Positions 30,193 through 42,373 of a stretch of DNA of 64,000 nt are shown one piece after another (positions within the stretch are counted from its first letter, which is position 1; each line of letters begins with the position of its first letter). The position numbers and the translations under genes were made by a program. The notes under the pieces are model-generated. The model was given only the letters and a program-made list of their open reading frames with translations, was not told the DNA's origin and ran no database searches. Location of the stretch: the NCBI GenBank assembly GCA_949130485.1, contig OX422202.1, positions 3,880,292 to 3,944,291 of the forward strand, in the 5' to 3' direction. The stretch is from Agelas oroides. Its lineage: Eukaryota; Porifera; Demospongiae; Agelasida; Agelasidae.

Positions 30193-32783
30193 TTAGTTTC
30201 TCTCCAGTGCTTCTAGGTCTATGTGTGTAATGGTTGGTGCTCGCTGGATCCTTCCAAGATCCTCTCCTTGCTGGAGTACTGGGATTGTGCTGCTATGATG
30301 TCTCTGGATGTAGTCCCTGTTGGTATGATTGTACAGATACTGAAGTGATAATGATAAATCTCTGATACCCAGGATTCTAACAATGAAGTGTAATGACAAT
30401 AGTCAGGTGCTACTACACATATACACAAACAGTCTCCAACTTAGTTACTATTTAGAACACTTAACTTGTGGAGAATTTGATCCTGAGCTAAGACTGGGCC
30501 ACATGGGTATCACAAATTTAGGTATTGTGCTCACATACCTGATGTTAAATGTCACCCAAGTGGCCCCTGCTACCAGAAACACAACTGGTGGGAAGTAGTA
30601 CAATGGGAAGAGCAGCCAACTGAATCCTGTGATTCCTTCCACTGCTCTCCTGCATGTGCCCACTGTGGTCATGTTTGAGGTTTGTTGTGGCAGGACTTGT
30701 AGCTCTTCTGAGATCTGCGCTGTGTTTCTCATCAACAGAAGCACAAGAACATCCAGGGAGAGGAGAGACTCCAGAATATTACAATACATGTTTTCATAGG
30801 GTTGCAGATACCCAAACACAGTTATTATCACCAAGATAACAACGATTGCTGGATACTGCATGGAGGGGAAAAATCACAATCGTTGTTCACCAAGCCTTTA
30901 CTGATTCTGATAGAACAGGATGGCTGCCAGAACTCAGTACACACAGCAACAGAAGTCAGCTTTTGAGGAGCTGCACTTACTGTCCAAGCTACATGTATGC
31001 TTGATGTTGCCTATGCTCATGGATATATGTTCACATAGCTTCTATTAAGTACATTTATGAGTCTTTATGACCACAATTTAAACAGCCCATGTTCTAGTTG
31101 TGTGTTTACATCCTACTTTAGCAGCTCATTGGAAAGGCTGCTGTACTATGTATCGCAAGATGTATGACACTGTCTACCATACAGGCAGTTGATCATCACT
31201 GTATATGATATAAAATGCTACACAGTACCGGTACAATAACAGTTAATTACTCACATCATTTCCAGGAAAAGGCACAATAAACAACAGCAGTAGCATTCTC
31301 CTCCCTAGCTCGACTGTGGCCCACCACTTGTACCTTTCCTTAAACCCTTTCTGCACAATCTCTGCAGTGTTCCTCAGCAAGTCAGGACGCTGCATAGAGT
31401 TCATGCAGATAGAGTGGGTTAGTGGTGATAACCCACAAATTAAGTGACATGATATTAATCAGTCACTGAGCCCACCTGCAACCACTTCACTGAGTAGATG
31501 AGGGTGATGGGAATGATGGACAGGCAGAAGGTTAGTACAATGATGGCAAGGAGCCCAAGAGGAGCATGGCCTCCAGTGAAGCAGCTAATATTGCCATTGA
31601 TGTACCAGCGCTACAGAGTACAAGGCAGAGAAATAAGAAGGAAGAAAACGAATGGTTTTGTTGTGCACAGAGAGAAAAATGCATAACTAGCCAGTAACTG
31701 ACTAATAGATATGTTATTAGAAGTACCTACACCTAATTATAAAAATTGCAGCAAAATTTTTTAGTGTACAAGACATGCCTCATGGTAGGTATGATCCCAA
31801 AACTGTATGTATGACTGTATCACTACATAATTTTGACTCACTGGCACATAGTTCCCCGTTCTTCCAGGTAGGATTGGGCAGTTGAGTATGGACATGGATG
31901 TGTACACCACATGAGTGTACATGAGCACCACTATCCACCACAAACCATACCATGGATCACGAGGCTTCTTGTAGATATACCTGTAAACATCATTCATTCT
32001 GTATGCCAAATGTTACCTGTGTTGCCTCATGCAGAACCGACTATCTAGAACATATTTATAGTTGAAGCAAGATGTCCTAAACTTTGAAACAACTAAATGT
32101 TCTTTGCTTGCAATAAAATTTTTGCAGTAACTACACACTTTTGTTAAAACTAGATGCTACTTGCACTATAGTTTGTAAAAAATAACTATTGTAGTATAAA
32201 ATAATTACATACCTTAATACCAGCACAGTGGAGCAGGTGACCAGTGCCACACTGAGGGGCAGGTACCTCAGGAGGTAGGAGACGGAGGCACTCATTCCGT
32301 GGTAGAGACAAAAGTCATAGATGTAATAGAAACTAAGACCACTGCTCATGTAGTACACCTGTGAGTTTATAATACATACACACACATAAAAAAATTATGT
32401 AATGTGGCATTCATGTACGCTATGAGTGAAGCTGAAACAATAATGCACGAACCAAACAAACAGTACGTTATGATGGTTGGCATAAGTGTAGTCTTAACTG
32501 GCATGAGCTATAATGATAAAGATACAACTCACATAGGGGTGGAGTTTCTCAAAGGTAAGTGGAAAATGTTCTGTAAGATATGGCAGAACCTACAGAATGA
32601 CAGTATTGGATGGACTTGTCACTTCATCACACACTGAAAACAAATAGTTATAAAGCTGTGTTGCGGTTGGCTCACCATGCAGTGCACAGCTCACCTGTAA
32701 GTAAAACAAACACGGGTATAGCCAAGCAGGAAACACATTCGCCAGCAACATCAAGCCAATCAGTACCAAAGCATCTAAAAAAG
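30193..32783 (-). CDS. Exons 14-21: eight- or nine-pass membrane domain and tail
   Basis: Hydrophobic segments in order: DALVLIGLMLLANVFPAWLY; VYYMSSGLSFYYIYDF (short); YLPLSVALVTCSTVLVL; WYGLWWIVVLMYTHVVYTSM; LGLLAIIVLTFCLSIIPITL; MLLLLFIVPF; YPAIVVILVIITVFGYL; LESLLSLDVLVLLLM; WLLFPLYYFPPVVFLVAGAT. A 38-base micro-exon (32533-32570) is needed to keep the frame. The segment QPYENMYCNILESLLSLDVL recalls the 'PYxNxxxNxLE' turn of polytopic receptors, but I cannot name a known family. The tail is about 55 residues and hydrophilic. Confidence 0.87.
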
Positions 32784-35700
32784 CTGTAAAACCAAAGTTA
32801 CATTCAGCCATAAAACACCTACATGTACATAAGGCCAGCCATCTGACTGCATTCTATGCATGAAATAGCAGTCCCCATCTCCCGGTCACCCCAGTGCAGC
32901 TGATGAGGCCTGGTATTGGCCAAAACGCGTCCTGCGCAGTGGGTGACTTTGTATAACATCTAGGCCTGTTTTTTTTAAGGGAGATGTAGTTCGTTGATTG
33001 TTCATACACTGTAATATGCTATCTTCTGTGACTCACTTAGCACAGCAATAAGTATTCCTGAGGCATCATGACATGTGACACACGTGTTCAGCAACACACT
33101 CACTCCATAACCATTCCTACAGTTTCCACACAGTACACCTGCACAATCATATTATAGTGATGGTGTAACAGTCAGCAATCAAGAACAGATGTTTGTTCAG
33201 TTCTTAGGTTGTGTGAAGACTGGCCACACACATACACATGCAGCCAGCTACTCAATTGTGAGCATAAATGAAAGACTGCACTGATGTGCATGTGCATGTA
33301 ATTAGCAACCACTGCAACATTAACTTTATGCATGGCTCACCTTCTCTGTCACAGCTACACTGGCTGTCACTGTCCAGGCTATCAAAGGTGAACTTGCAAG
33401 TTGCAGTCCTTCCCTGGACCCCAAGTGCACACTGACAGTACTGGGGTGGACACGGGTAAAACACAAGCTCTTGGGAGCTGTAGTCCTGTGTAGCCCATAA
33501 TCCTTCCTGATAAACAAAAAATCATAGTACACTCCAATTCAGAATCAGAATATGAATATGACAATATGCATTCTCATTCCCAGGCCATTCCCAGATTTTA
33601 TTTTGCAATCTGGGAGTGGCCTGGAACAAGGCTAACGTGTGAATGCATGCCTTGGACAACCATCTAAGTGATACACAACATACTTTTATTGTATCAACCA
33701 TTTGCTCACATTTCTTGTTTTTATTCTCCCCCACAAACAACATGCAGGCAATCTCACACAAAGCTTGTTGCTTGTTGTTCACCACTCTGACTCCACTGTA
33801 GTTATAGTATTCTCCTAGATAAACTGCAATGCTATTAGTGGCCAGGCAAAGTGGAGCCTTCTGAGCTGAGAGTTTAACCTGTGGTTATCTACACTAAAAT
33901 GGTTGTTATATATGCCATAATTGGAAGTTCTCACTATAATATTTTACTCTACACTGTGTAGCGCCTTCCATTTACCCATAAAATGTAGGTATAGTGTGTT
34001 CTTGTTACATGTTATATATTATATATAGTAACTTGTCATCTTGTTCTGTTTTGTTCTGCTGATGGCTGAGTTGCATCAGCAATAAGTGCTACCCACATAG
34101 CTAATACTGGTTTGGGGTGTGTAGTCTACTCACCTTGAGGGTTATACTGTGTCCATTGCAGTCCAGGATGTTTGAGTTCTGGTAGTCACACTCACAGGTG
34201 GTGTACATGTTGCCTTGCAGTGGTGCAGCAGACAGCACATAACCAGGAGGACAGCTAGTGGACACCACAGTGAAGGAGTCCCAACTTGACTATAAGTATA
34301 GTGAAAGTGTACAACTGAAATTATGGCACGTGCAGTGAGCATGGAAGTATGCCCCACATTGACCAGTCATGGCCTCATATGACAAGTGTGCACTAATACA
34401 TACTGGGGGGTCTGATATGACAAAACAACATGATCATACAGAAGGTGTCTGAACTCATCATTAAACTACACTGCACAGACAGTAATATAAATAATGACAC
34501 ACCTGTAAAAGTATTGATTCCACAAACACGTCTTCTTCAAAGTTGGCCCCAGCAAGGCTATAGAATGATGTATTGATGCTGGAGTCTTCAATTTGTCTAT
34601 GTGTTGCCACTGCTGGATTAAATAGGTAGTGTGCCATACCCTGCATGAATGTGCAAATGGTGAAAAATATCATCCTCAAGTATGCTATATGAAATGTATC
34701 TACATACATGCGCAGCTGATTGATAGATTGTGCAATGCTTCATACACAATTGTAATGTCCTTGTGAGGATGCTGATTGTAGGTGTACTACAAAGAGCTTA
34801 GCTTTCATTTTTATCTTTAAACTTACCACAGTGGTAGGACAAAAACTTGCAATACACATACAATCAGCTGTTATATACATACATCTGCTCCCAATCCTCT
34901 CACTCCTTCTTCCTTTTTCACACACCACACTTACATCCGTTTCAGAGAGTCTGAGTATTGTTGCAGTGGGTCTGCCCAGTTCATCAAATGCCTGTACTCC
35001 TAGTTGAAACTGTTCCCCAGGGTAGGCCGATAGCTGAGAAACATATTTAAAACCCACATTGTAGCTATACTTAGGTGTAGGTCATGGAATACAATGTCAA
35101 GTAATTGTGATCATGCGTAAAAATGTGCTTAGTCTTGTTCCCTGGGCTTCGGTTATTTGGTTACTTGCGTACTGTAAGTAATCAACAACTGGAGGTGAGA
35201 AGGCCTGGGAATGACGCAATGTGCACTGGTCAACTTACAGTGTTGGTAGTAACATTGATCTTCTTTGCAGGGGTCTGTATGTACCACTCTGGGTTGAAAG
35301 CATCTGGTTCGTGGGCTGTGTTCTCATTGTCATCACTATACCATAACAATACTTAGGATCATTACAATGTCTACTTTGTGCAGTGATAACAGCTATTATT
35401 ATCTAATTGCTTATGGTACTAGCTATGTGATTGACATCCTTTTGTTCCCATTAGCCCCCACCTCTAGGTTCTGATCCCATACTGAACAAGAGTTAGTGCC
35501 AACCTGAAGTGGACAAAGTTCCACCGGAACACTGCTTCTGGGATAAAGTGATGGTTCTCAAACTTTGTCCAGGAACAGACGTCCAAGTTTGCTACAAATA
35601 CTGCTGACGCAATAACAGCCTTGTTCTCAGAGAATGCGAAGGATACCTGAGGTATAGTAAAAAAAACTATGTATACTTAGTTAGCAAAAGTATATACACA

Positions 35701-38614
35701 TTTTTTTTGCCTTGTAGCCCTAATTGAATAAAATCAACTTATGACAAAGTGACTTTCTTGCAGCAAAGAGGTGTTTTGCAATCACCGACAGTTTCAACTG
35801 CCAGAAACATGACAATACAGAGGTATCTCAAAATTATACTACTAGTGTGTAAACATACACCTCATTCGTGCATGATGTTCATATTTACATTCTCCCACTG
35901 TTCAGGAGACTGTGATGGATCCTCATAGAGGAGGAAGCATAGTGGATTGAACTGTAGCCTAGAGTACACATCTGGCACATAACGACTGTCCACAACAATT
36001 GCAGCTCCCATACTGTTGACAAAGAGGGGAGGTTAGCAAATGTTAAACAGCCAGAGAATGATATCAATGCATGAAGGTATACAAACTAGAACTGTCGATA
36101 TCTTAGGCTCCTAGCTCCACTACAGAAAATTGTCAGACGCTGCATTTGACAGAACATTGTTTGGCCTTAGCTTGGATGTGAGTTCCTTATGCATAAAACT
36201 TTAAGGGGGCACAGATAAGTTGGTGTAGCTTGGTACTACAAAGCTATTTAAAAGAAGGTGGTAGCTACTGTGTGTAGTTTTTCACTCACACTCCTGTGTT
36301 CCCCACAAAGGTCAGGTTAGCTCCTTGAAAGAGTTTCAGGTGTGCCATGGATACAAGATACAATGCTCCTCCTCCTACTCCTGCTCCATCATTGTCGATG
36401 AACTCTATAGTTCCATGCACCTCAATACGAGAGGCCAGTGCCTATCATAAAAAAAGTAAGACAAGTTTCATATAGATAAATATGTGTCAATATCACTTAC
36501 CAGAAAAGCACGTCCTTTGTTTGCCTTAAATGCATTGATTCCACTGAAGTTCAGGGGCACATATGCTGTACTCACTGCTCCACCCAACCCTCCATTGTTG
36601 CTGACAAAGTTGCTGAAAACAAAAACATGCAATGAGACTCTGTACATTGGGTAATTAAGTTCAATACACCAGTTTTTGTGTAGTTTATTGCCTGTGCTGA
36701 ATCCCACACTTATCCTATTAAAGCAAAAATTTTACAATGATCAAGGTAGTTACTGTTGTGTTTTCACTAATAGGGGACCAGTAATGGTACAATGGCTCAT
36801 AGAGACTCAACATTCAATGTGTTAGGAGGTTGCTTACCAGCTTTCTACCTCAAAGGCTTTCGTGTTTTCTACATTTTGAAACACATGTATGAGGTCAGAT
36901 GTGAACCCCATGGCAGCACCTAATACTTCTGCAGTATTTCCAGTAAAGGTGCAGTTCTCAACATGGGCAAAGTTGCTCAGATGACCATCTGGTGCCATTT
37001 CTATAAAACAAAAAGCAATTAGCCAATCAGTTTTGTAAATAAATTTATTTTTATGTCAGTGCTTACCAGCTGGAAACAATCCTGTCCCACCTCCCAACTC
37101 TGCTTGATTCTCAATGAACTCTGAGTTGTAAGCAAACAGTGAGCTAACATTCTCTACATTGGACCCAAAAGCAAAACCAACTGCCAGTCCACCACCCAAC
37201 CGACATTTGTTTCCCACAAATTTAATCCTGTTCAAAACAACTATGTGATCCAAGTGTCCATCAAATGCAACGTACAGTCCCCCTCCAAATGTCCGAGCAA
37301 AATTTTCTTCAAACAAACAATCCTCTAGTGTCACGTTTGAGGGCAAGGATGAAAACATGGGTAGAGCGCATCCTCCGCCTCTTCCTGTAAAAACCCATTT
37401 TAGCAGTATCTGCGTTGAAGTTTGTTGAATACTTGCCAGGGGATCATTAGTGTTGTTGCGAAAGGTACATTTTTCCACTCTGAGTTGTGGCCTCATTGAG
37501 AACATTTTATTCTGGTGATAACTAACAGAGAGGCCTCCTGCGTGTCCTCTGAATGGGTCCTTGATCACTGACACTGGACCATTGTGTTCAAAAGTACAGC
37601 TGGTAACTAGGACCACTGAACAATTAAATATGTCAACAGCACCTTGGATGAAGTATCTGAAAATGGGGCAAAAGTTTGTGAAATGAACATTGTCTTAACA
37701 AAGAGTAGGACTACATATCCAATCCCTATATCTACACTTGGGTTTGCATTCAGCCTAATACACAGAAGCAGAAGAACGGCTGCTCTTACACTTCTGTGTA
37801 TTAGGCTGAATGCAAACCGAGGAACAAAAATGGGGGAGGCCTGGGAACAAGGCTATTTATACTGCACAAATAGCAATAAATCACACCCTTCATATACATA
37901 CTGTTTGAGTGCAGCATCTCTTTCTGCTCTTTAGATACACATATACTGATGATGTAATTTAGGTTGCCATTGATGTTTATTTTGATGCATAGCCCTTGCA
38001 CATTTGCAATAACTGCAGTAGCTAACTAGACCACTGTGGATATGACATAAAGTACAGTGTCTATTTCTACTTTGTAGATGCACAAACCTGAACGAGCAGT
38101 TTTCTACAGTGACATTGGTAACATCCTGGAAGGTAATGATGCCTGGGCTTGTGTGAAAGTCTATTCCACTGATCTCACTGTAATCACTGTCAGCAAATGT
38201 GAGCACATAGTATGGCTTCAGGGTGTTTGCAGGATACAATGTCTCATTCAGACTGAATGTCACTGTAACATTCTGTGTTCCATGAAGCACCACACTGTGA
38301 TGGATAGTAATTACTTCAGTAATCCAATATTTTCCTGAATGCACAACAATTTCAATGCACTCTCCAAGTGAAAGGGGTACTTGGTCTCCTGAAAAACGTA
38401 TTAGTACATCTTGCAGGTCATTGCATGTTTTGTTCACCAAACTGTGAGCGGTGATGGTACTGCAATCCCGTCCTGTTTCCCTGCTCACACCAATCACATC
38501 ATTGCAGTGTTTGCCTAAGGCTACCACAATTACTCCATTAAGGCAGCACAAGATGAATAAGGTACTCCACCAAAACAGTGGATGCGGAGATACTCCTTTC
38601 TTGTAGTTCATCAT
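30193..38614 (-). CDS. Beta-helix, multi-pass membrane protein (Pmp-like repeats), complete gene
   Basis: Twenty-one exons join in one frame (3,756 nt, 1,251 residues): 38614-38088, 37656-37067, 37000-36838, 36612-36501, 36441-36290, 36012-35889, 35646-35504, 35335-35239, 35033-34935, 34640-34503, 34289-34134, 33506-33341, 33138-33037, 32783-32676, 32570-32533, 32358-32213, 31980-31842, 31610-31476, 31389-31255, 30855-30539, 30361-30193. All splice sites are GT-AG. The start is the first of two ATGs, shared with the paralogue at 59539. It has a signal peptide, about 690 residues of beta-helix ectodomain, a Cys-rich linker and eight or nine membrane segments. It should be a surface receptor or channel-like protein; ligand and signalling are unknown. 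The acceptor of the last exon is the least certain; an alternative 12-15 bases downstream changes the tail. Confidence 0.9.
32885..32947 (+). ncRNA. Hammerhead-ribozyme-like motif
   Basis: CTGATGA at 32900-32906 is followed by stem II GGCC/GGCC (32907-32910 and 32918-32921, loop TGGTATT), then AAAAC, a minimal stem III ACGCGT, and the GTC cleavage triplet at 32929-32931. Stem I is GTGCAG (32894-32899) with CTGCGC (32932-32937), a two-base internal loop, and an outer helix GTCACCCCA/TGGGTGAC. CATCTCCC/GGGAGATG (32876, 32979) encloses it. This matches minimal type-I hammerheads known from Penelope-like elements. The core GAAA reads AAAA, which should weaken or abolish cleavage. It lies in an intron of the minus-strand gene, on the opposite strand. 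Confidence 0.6.
33037..34289 (-). CDS. Exons 11-13: cysteine-rich linker before the membrane domain
   Basis: The text TSCPPGYVLSAAPLQGN, CECDYQNSNILDCNG, EGLWATQDYSSQELVFYPCP, then CSCDREGGVLCGNCRNGYGV gives a dense Cys pattern like EGF or TNFR-type modules. The GVLCGNCRxGYGVS motif directly before the first membrane segment looks like a family hallmark; I base this on its position and Cys spacing. Confidence 0.9.
33575..33625. repeat. Very short TAGCCTCGTTCCCAGGC-type palindrome
   Basis: The text 'ctcattcccaggccattccc' and its inverted partner 'gggagtggcctgg(a)aca' form a miniature of the 38771 family inside an intron. No target duplication was confirmed. Confidence 0.6.
34503..36612 (-). 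CDS. Exons 4-10: remaining beta-helix and a membrane-distal sandwich-like segment
   Basis: Exon 4 (NFVSNNGGLGGAVSTAYVP) and exon 5 (IEFIDNDGAGVGGGALYLVS) are further Pmp-like turns. Exon 6 (MGAAIVVDSRYVPDVYSRLQ) and exon 7 (VSFAFSENKAVIASAVFV) end the helix with a Cys pair. Exons 8-9 (INVTTNTLSAYPGEQFQLGV, then DELGRPTATILRL) resemble a beta-sandwich strand pattern. Exon 10 links to the Cys-rich part. Intron phases are mostly 0. Confidence 0.88.
36838..38614 (-). CDS. Exons 1-3: signal peptide and first beta-helix repeats
   Basis: Residues about 13-33 are a strong hydrophobic signal (LFWWSTLFILCCLNGVIVVA). The next region has conserved Cys residues (KHCNDVIG, DCSTIT, NKTCNDLQDV) and then strands typical of a right-handed beta helix (HSVVLHGTQNVTVTFSLNE; ISGIDFHTSPGIITF). 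Exon 2 has repeats of the form FxxNxAxxxGGGLxVxF (CLFEENFARTFGGGLYVAFD; FVGNKCRLGGGLAVGFAFG; EFIENQAELGGGTG), the GGA/I plus FxxN pattern of chlamydial polymorphic membrane proteins. Exon 3 continues the pattern (FTGNTAEVLGAAMGF). Exon lengths 527, 590 and 163 match the paralogue's 527, 596 and 163. Confidence 0.92.
37741..37818. repeat. Perfect 28-bp hairpin in intron 1
   Basis: Arms 37741-37768 and 37791-37818 are exact reverse complements (GGTTTGCATTCAGCCTAATA ...) around a 22-base spacer. It is followed at 37836 by a TAGCCTCGTTCCCAGGC-family end (ggcctgggaacaaggcta), so it may be the core of such an element. Confidence 0.9.
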
Positions 38615-38770
38615 GAGTAGCTATCCTATCATAGAGAAATGGAAATGGAACAAGTGTATATGGTCATCTGCAATTTTCTAAACAGCAATAAGTACGTATC
38701 TTATATTTATGTCAGGAGACTAGATATATCCAGCATCATATATATTATACCCATGCATGCATAAATGTTC

Positions 38771-38994
38771 TAGCCTCGTTCCCAGGCCCCGCCCAGCTTT
38801 CCGTCGCTTATTAGTATGGTTACCGTAATATGTAGGTATCACCTGGTTTACTTCCGCTGTAATTATATAGGATGTTTATTATTATATGTACTGCAGGTAA
38901 ACCTGCAAGAAAATACTAGCTTTCCGTCGCTTATTAGTACGGTTACCGTACTAATAAGCGACGGAAAGCTGGGCGGGGCCTGGGAACGAGGCTA
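38771..38994. mobile_element. Palindromic TAGCCTCGTTCCCAGGC MITE with internal capture
   Basis: Ends TAGCCTCGTTCCCAGGCC / GGCCTGGGAACGAGGCTA; perfect 9-base target duplication TAAATGTTC at 38762-38770 and 38995-39003. The arm AGCTTTCCGTCGCTTATTAG occurs twice in the left orientation. Between the two copies lie about 95 bases (38830-38925) that are an inverted copy of neighbouring DNA at 39055-39150. The last 53-base part is a perfect 26-bp hairpin with a one-base loop. Confidence 0.92.
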
Positions 38995-40717
38995 TAAATG
39001 TTCTGTATAACATACTTAGAAAATGTCCAGGCATCAAACTTCAAACAATGCCAGTAGTATTTTCTTGCAGGTTTACCTGCAGTACATATATAATTACAGT
39101 GGAAGTAAACCAGAAGATGTCACTGGAAGTTTGCTGATACCTACATATCCAAGCATGTGTTAGCATGAAAAGCCACAAGCAACTGAAAGCATACTTTCAG
39201 TAAGCACTTGATGCACTAAAACTAAAACGTGAGAGGAAGATGACAAGCACAATATTTGGTGCCTTTTTCACTTCATTCCTGCAGACTTGCATGGACACTT
39301 GCTTGCAGTTACAAGATACACACGTGTGAGTCTATACAAAACTAAATGAGGTACATATCTATACATGAACCAGCAAACAAGCAATGTTTTTGTATGATTG
39401 CTGCTTGCCATCATTCCCAAAGTGCCTTGGGCCCCTGGACTGGTACACAAGCAGCATGAATAAGTATACAGGCTACAGCAAACACAAGAGTACACAATGT
39501 TGTTGTAGATCCTGGCAGTCAATATTCACCATTAGTGACCTCTCTTCCGTTACCTACTACAGCCTTTACTGTGTCAGTTTCGGAAAAGGGTACAGTTGTG
39601 ACAGCTCACTTTGCCTTAGTACATGATATGGGAGACTCTTAATACTATTGATGTGAAATCAGTATACTATAGTATGCAATTGGAATACTTAGAGTAAGTT
39701 AGTTAACCATGGTGGGTGGTCTGCTATTCAATCTGGGTAAGCATCTGGCACAGTGGTACATTAGTACACCCATGGAGTATATACCAATTCTAGATCTGAG
39801 ACTTTAACTATGTGGTCCCCTCTGTAAATCCATTACACCTAACTGTACACCTGCAGGCACTGTTCAGTTCCAGACTGTGTTTAGTGCATGCTGAAGTAAC
39901 TGCTCAAGCATACCATAATATATAGTTTTGTAACTGACCTGATTCATCACATAGCTAGCCCCGACTAGATCATCAAACATACAATTTATCTGCAGCTCAT
40001 CAGTTATAAATACCTTGGTCCAAACATGTTATGCTACAGCTGCAATAACATTAAAGAGTGCATGTGGGTGGTTGATACACATAGTTCCAGAAGTCAACAA
40101 TTTACATTAGTATATTGGTAGTGGGCAACAACAGTATATACAAGACAGTAAAATCATCCTGACGTCATAATCATTAAAGAACTGCAGACAGCTGGAACCC
40201 AGCTAACCCCCATGCTCAACCGGTTTACTGATGAAATGTAGGATACACTGCCCCTTTCGCATGAGATAGCCATCCTTGTCTCCCAGTGAGGTCATGTTGG
40301 CATGTTACAATCCAAGAGATGGCTATCTTGCCATGCATAGCTTGCCATAATGTCTTGCACTGCTGTCACAACAGATCAGCAGCTCAGAGGTGTGAGGTGC
40401 ATGGAAGCACTAAAGAGAAACTGTGCAGCAACAACATCAGCAGTCTACGTGGTAACCACACCACATCTGGCATCAATGACAGAAGATTGAGGTAGAGAAT
40501 GGACCGCAATCTGGTAAGTAAACCTACTCACAAAACCACAGGTAAAAAGGTGGTAAATCCTGATTATAAACAGTATTAACATAGATGTCTTAGACTCATG
40601 CAGTGTGCGCAAACCCATGCACACTTATTAATCTAATAGGGGGAAACTGTGGGAAACAACATGTACAAATTACACATAGTTAGCTTCATTCACTGACTTC
40701 CCAAGTGAGGCCTACAT
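38995..40717. other. Gene-free stretch upstream of the beta-helix gene
   Basis: 39055-39150 is the source or sister of the segment inside the neighbouring MITE. 40263-40326 has a weak hairpin (agatagccatc/gatggctatct). I see no gene. Confidence 0.6.
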
Positions 40718-42363
40718 TACACCCCAAGATGCAACTTAAAAGGACCCGCCTAATACAATACAATATAATTACACCCCAAGATGCAACTTAAAGGACCCGC
40801 GTAAATAATATAACTAACCCAATATAATACACAGGCCGGAGGAAGCGTGAACATCCAATCTGAGTTGATATTCGTTAATGGCATGGTGCACCCCATGAAT
40901 GAAACTTTGGTGCACCAACATCTCTCCCTTCACCAGCTACACCACTGTCACCCCTCACAGCAATTCCTGAAGCGATTTTTCCGCTTACGTGACGTCACAC
41001 CAAAGAAACCACAAAACTCTGAACTCTAAGGCTTTCCACTTCAGGAAAATTTGCAGCACAAAATCCTGATCTCTATAACCTACTTCAGGTCTTGTAGCTA
41101 AGTAGCAGTGGCCTACCAGCAAACATTACCTCTTATAAGCATCTTGGGGTGCGGTTACTTTGCTCGTTACACCCCAAGATGCAACTTAAAGGACCCGCGT
41201 AATATAATTACACCCCAAGATGCAACTTAAAGGACCCGCGTAAATTACACCCCAAGATGCAACTTAAAGGACCCGCGTAAATAATATAATATAACCCAAT
41301 ATAATACACAGGCCGGAGGAAGCGTTGAACATCCAATCTGAGTTGATATTCGTTAATGGCATGGTGCACTTACCCCATGAATGAAACTTTGGTACACCAA
41401 CAACTCTCTCTTCACCAGCTACACCACTGTCACCCCTCACAGCGACTCCCGAAGCGATTTTTCCGCTTACGTGACGTCACACGTTCAATATACTACGTAT
41501 AAAATCATTGCGTGTATTGAGCGCGCTAACGCGCTTCGGGCAGATATTACGCGCGTAATGCGCGAGTATAAAGGAGGTGAAGGCGTGCCTTGCAATACAC
41601 AATTGATAAACTGATGTCTGGCTCCTCCCTTGAGGGTAAAGCTTTTTTAAGAAACCACAAACTCAGGCTTTCTACTTCAGGTAAATTTGCAGCACAAAAT
41701 CCTGATCTCTAAAATCTACTTCAGGTCTTGTAGCTAAGTAGCAGTGGCCTACCAGTAAACATTACCTCTTATAAGCATTAAGCATTAAGCATCTTGGGGT
41801 GCGGTTACTTTGCTCGTAATATAATATAATATAACCCAATATAATACATAGGCCGGAGGAAGCGTGAACATCCAATCTGAGTTGATATTCGTTAATGGCA
41901 TGGTGCACTTACCCCATGAATGAAACTTTGGTACACCAACAACTCTCCCTTCACCAGCTACACCACTGTCACCCCTCACAGCGACTCCCGAAGCGGTTTT
42001 TCCGCTTACGTGACGTCACACGTTCAATATACTACGTATAAAATCATTGCGTGTATTGATCGCGCTACCGCGCTTCGGACTGGTATTACGCGCGTAAGTC
42101 ACGAGTATAAAGGAGGTGAAGGCGTGCTTGCTATTCACAATTGATAAACTGATGTCTGGCTCCTCCCTTGAGGGTAAAGCTTTTTTAAGAAACCACAAAA
42201 CTCTGAACTCTAAGGCTTTCCACTTCAGGAAAATTTGCAGCACAAAATCCTGATCTCTAAAACCTACTTCAGGTCTTGTAGCTAAGTAGCAGTGGCCTAC
42301 CAGCAAACATTACCTCTTATAAGCATTAAGTATCTTGGGGTGCGGTTACTTTGCTCGTAATTA
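40718..42363 (+). repeat. Head-to-tail array of a TTACACCCCAAGATGC-ended element
   Basis: Units at about 40718-41165, 41166-41818 and 41819-42363 each start with one to three copies of 'ttacaccccaagatgcaact' plus 'aaaggacccgcgtaa', share about 450 bases, and end 'gcatcttggggtgcggttac', the inverted form of the start. Related copies are at 29778, 43848 and fragments at 9719 and 14720. The unit carries CGTGACGTCACAC, a CRE-like palindrome, and an alternating GCGC/ACGCGCGTAA block. No coding capacity; short ORFs are shared by copies but carry no known domain. Confidence 0.9.
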
Positions 42364-42373
42364 TTATAATATT

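Noticed and set aside
39700-40700. Possible gene upstream of the beta-helix gene
   Set aside because: Only short ORFs without splice-consistent partners or domain text.
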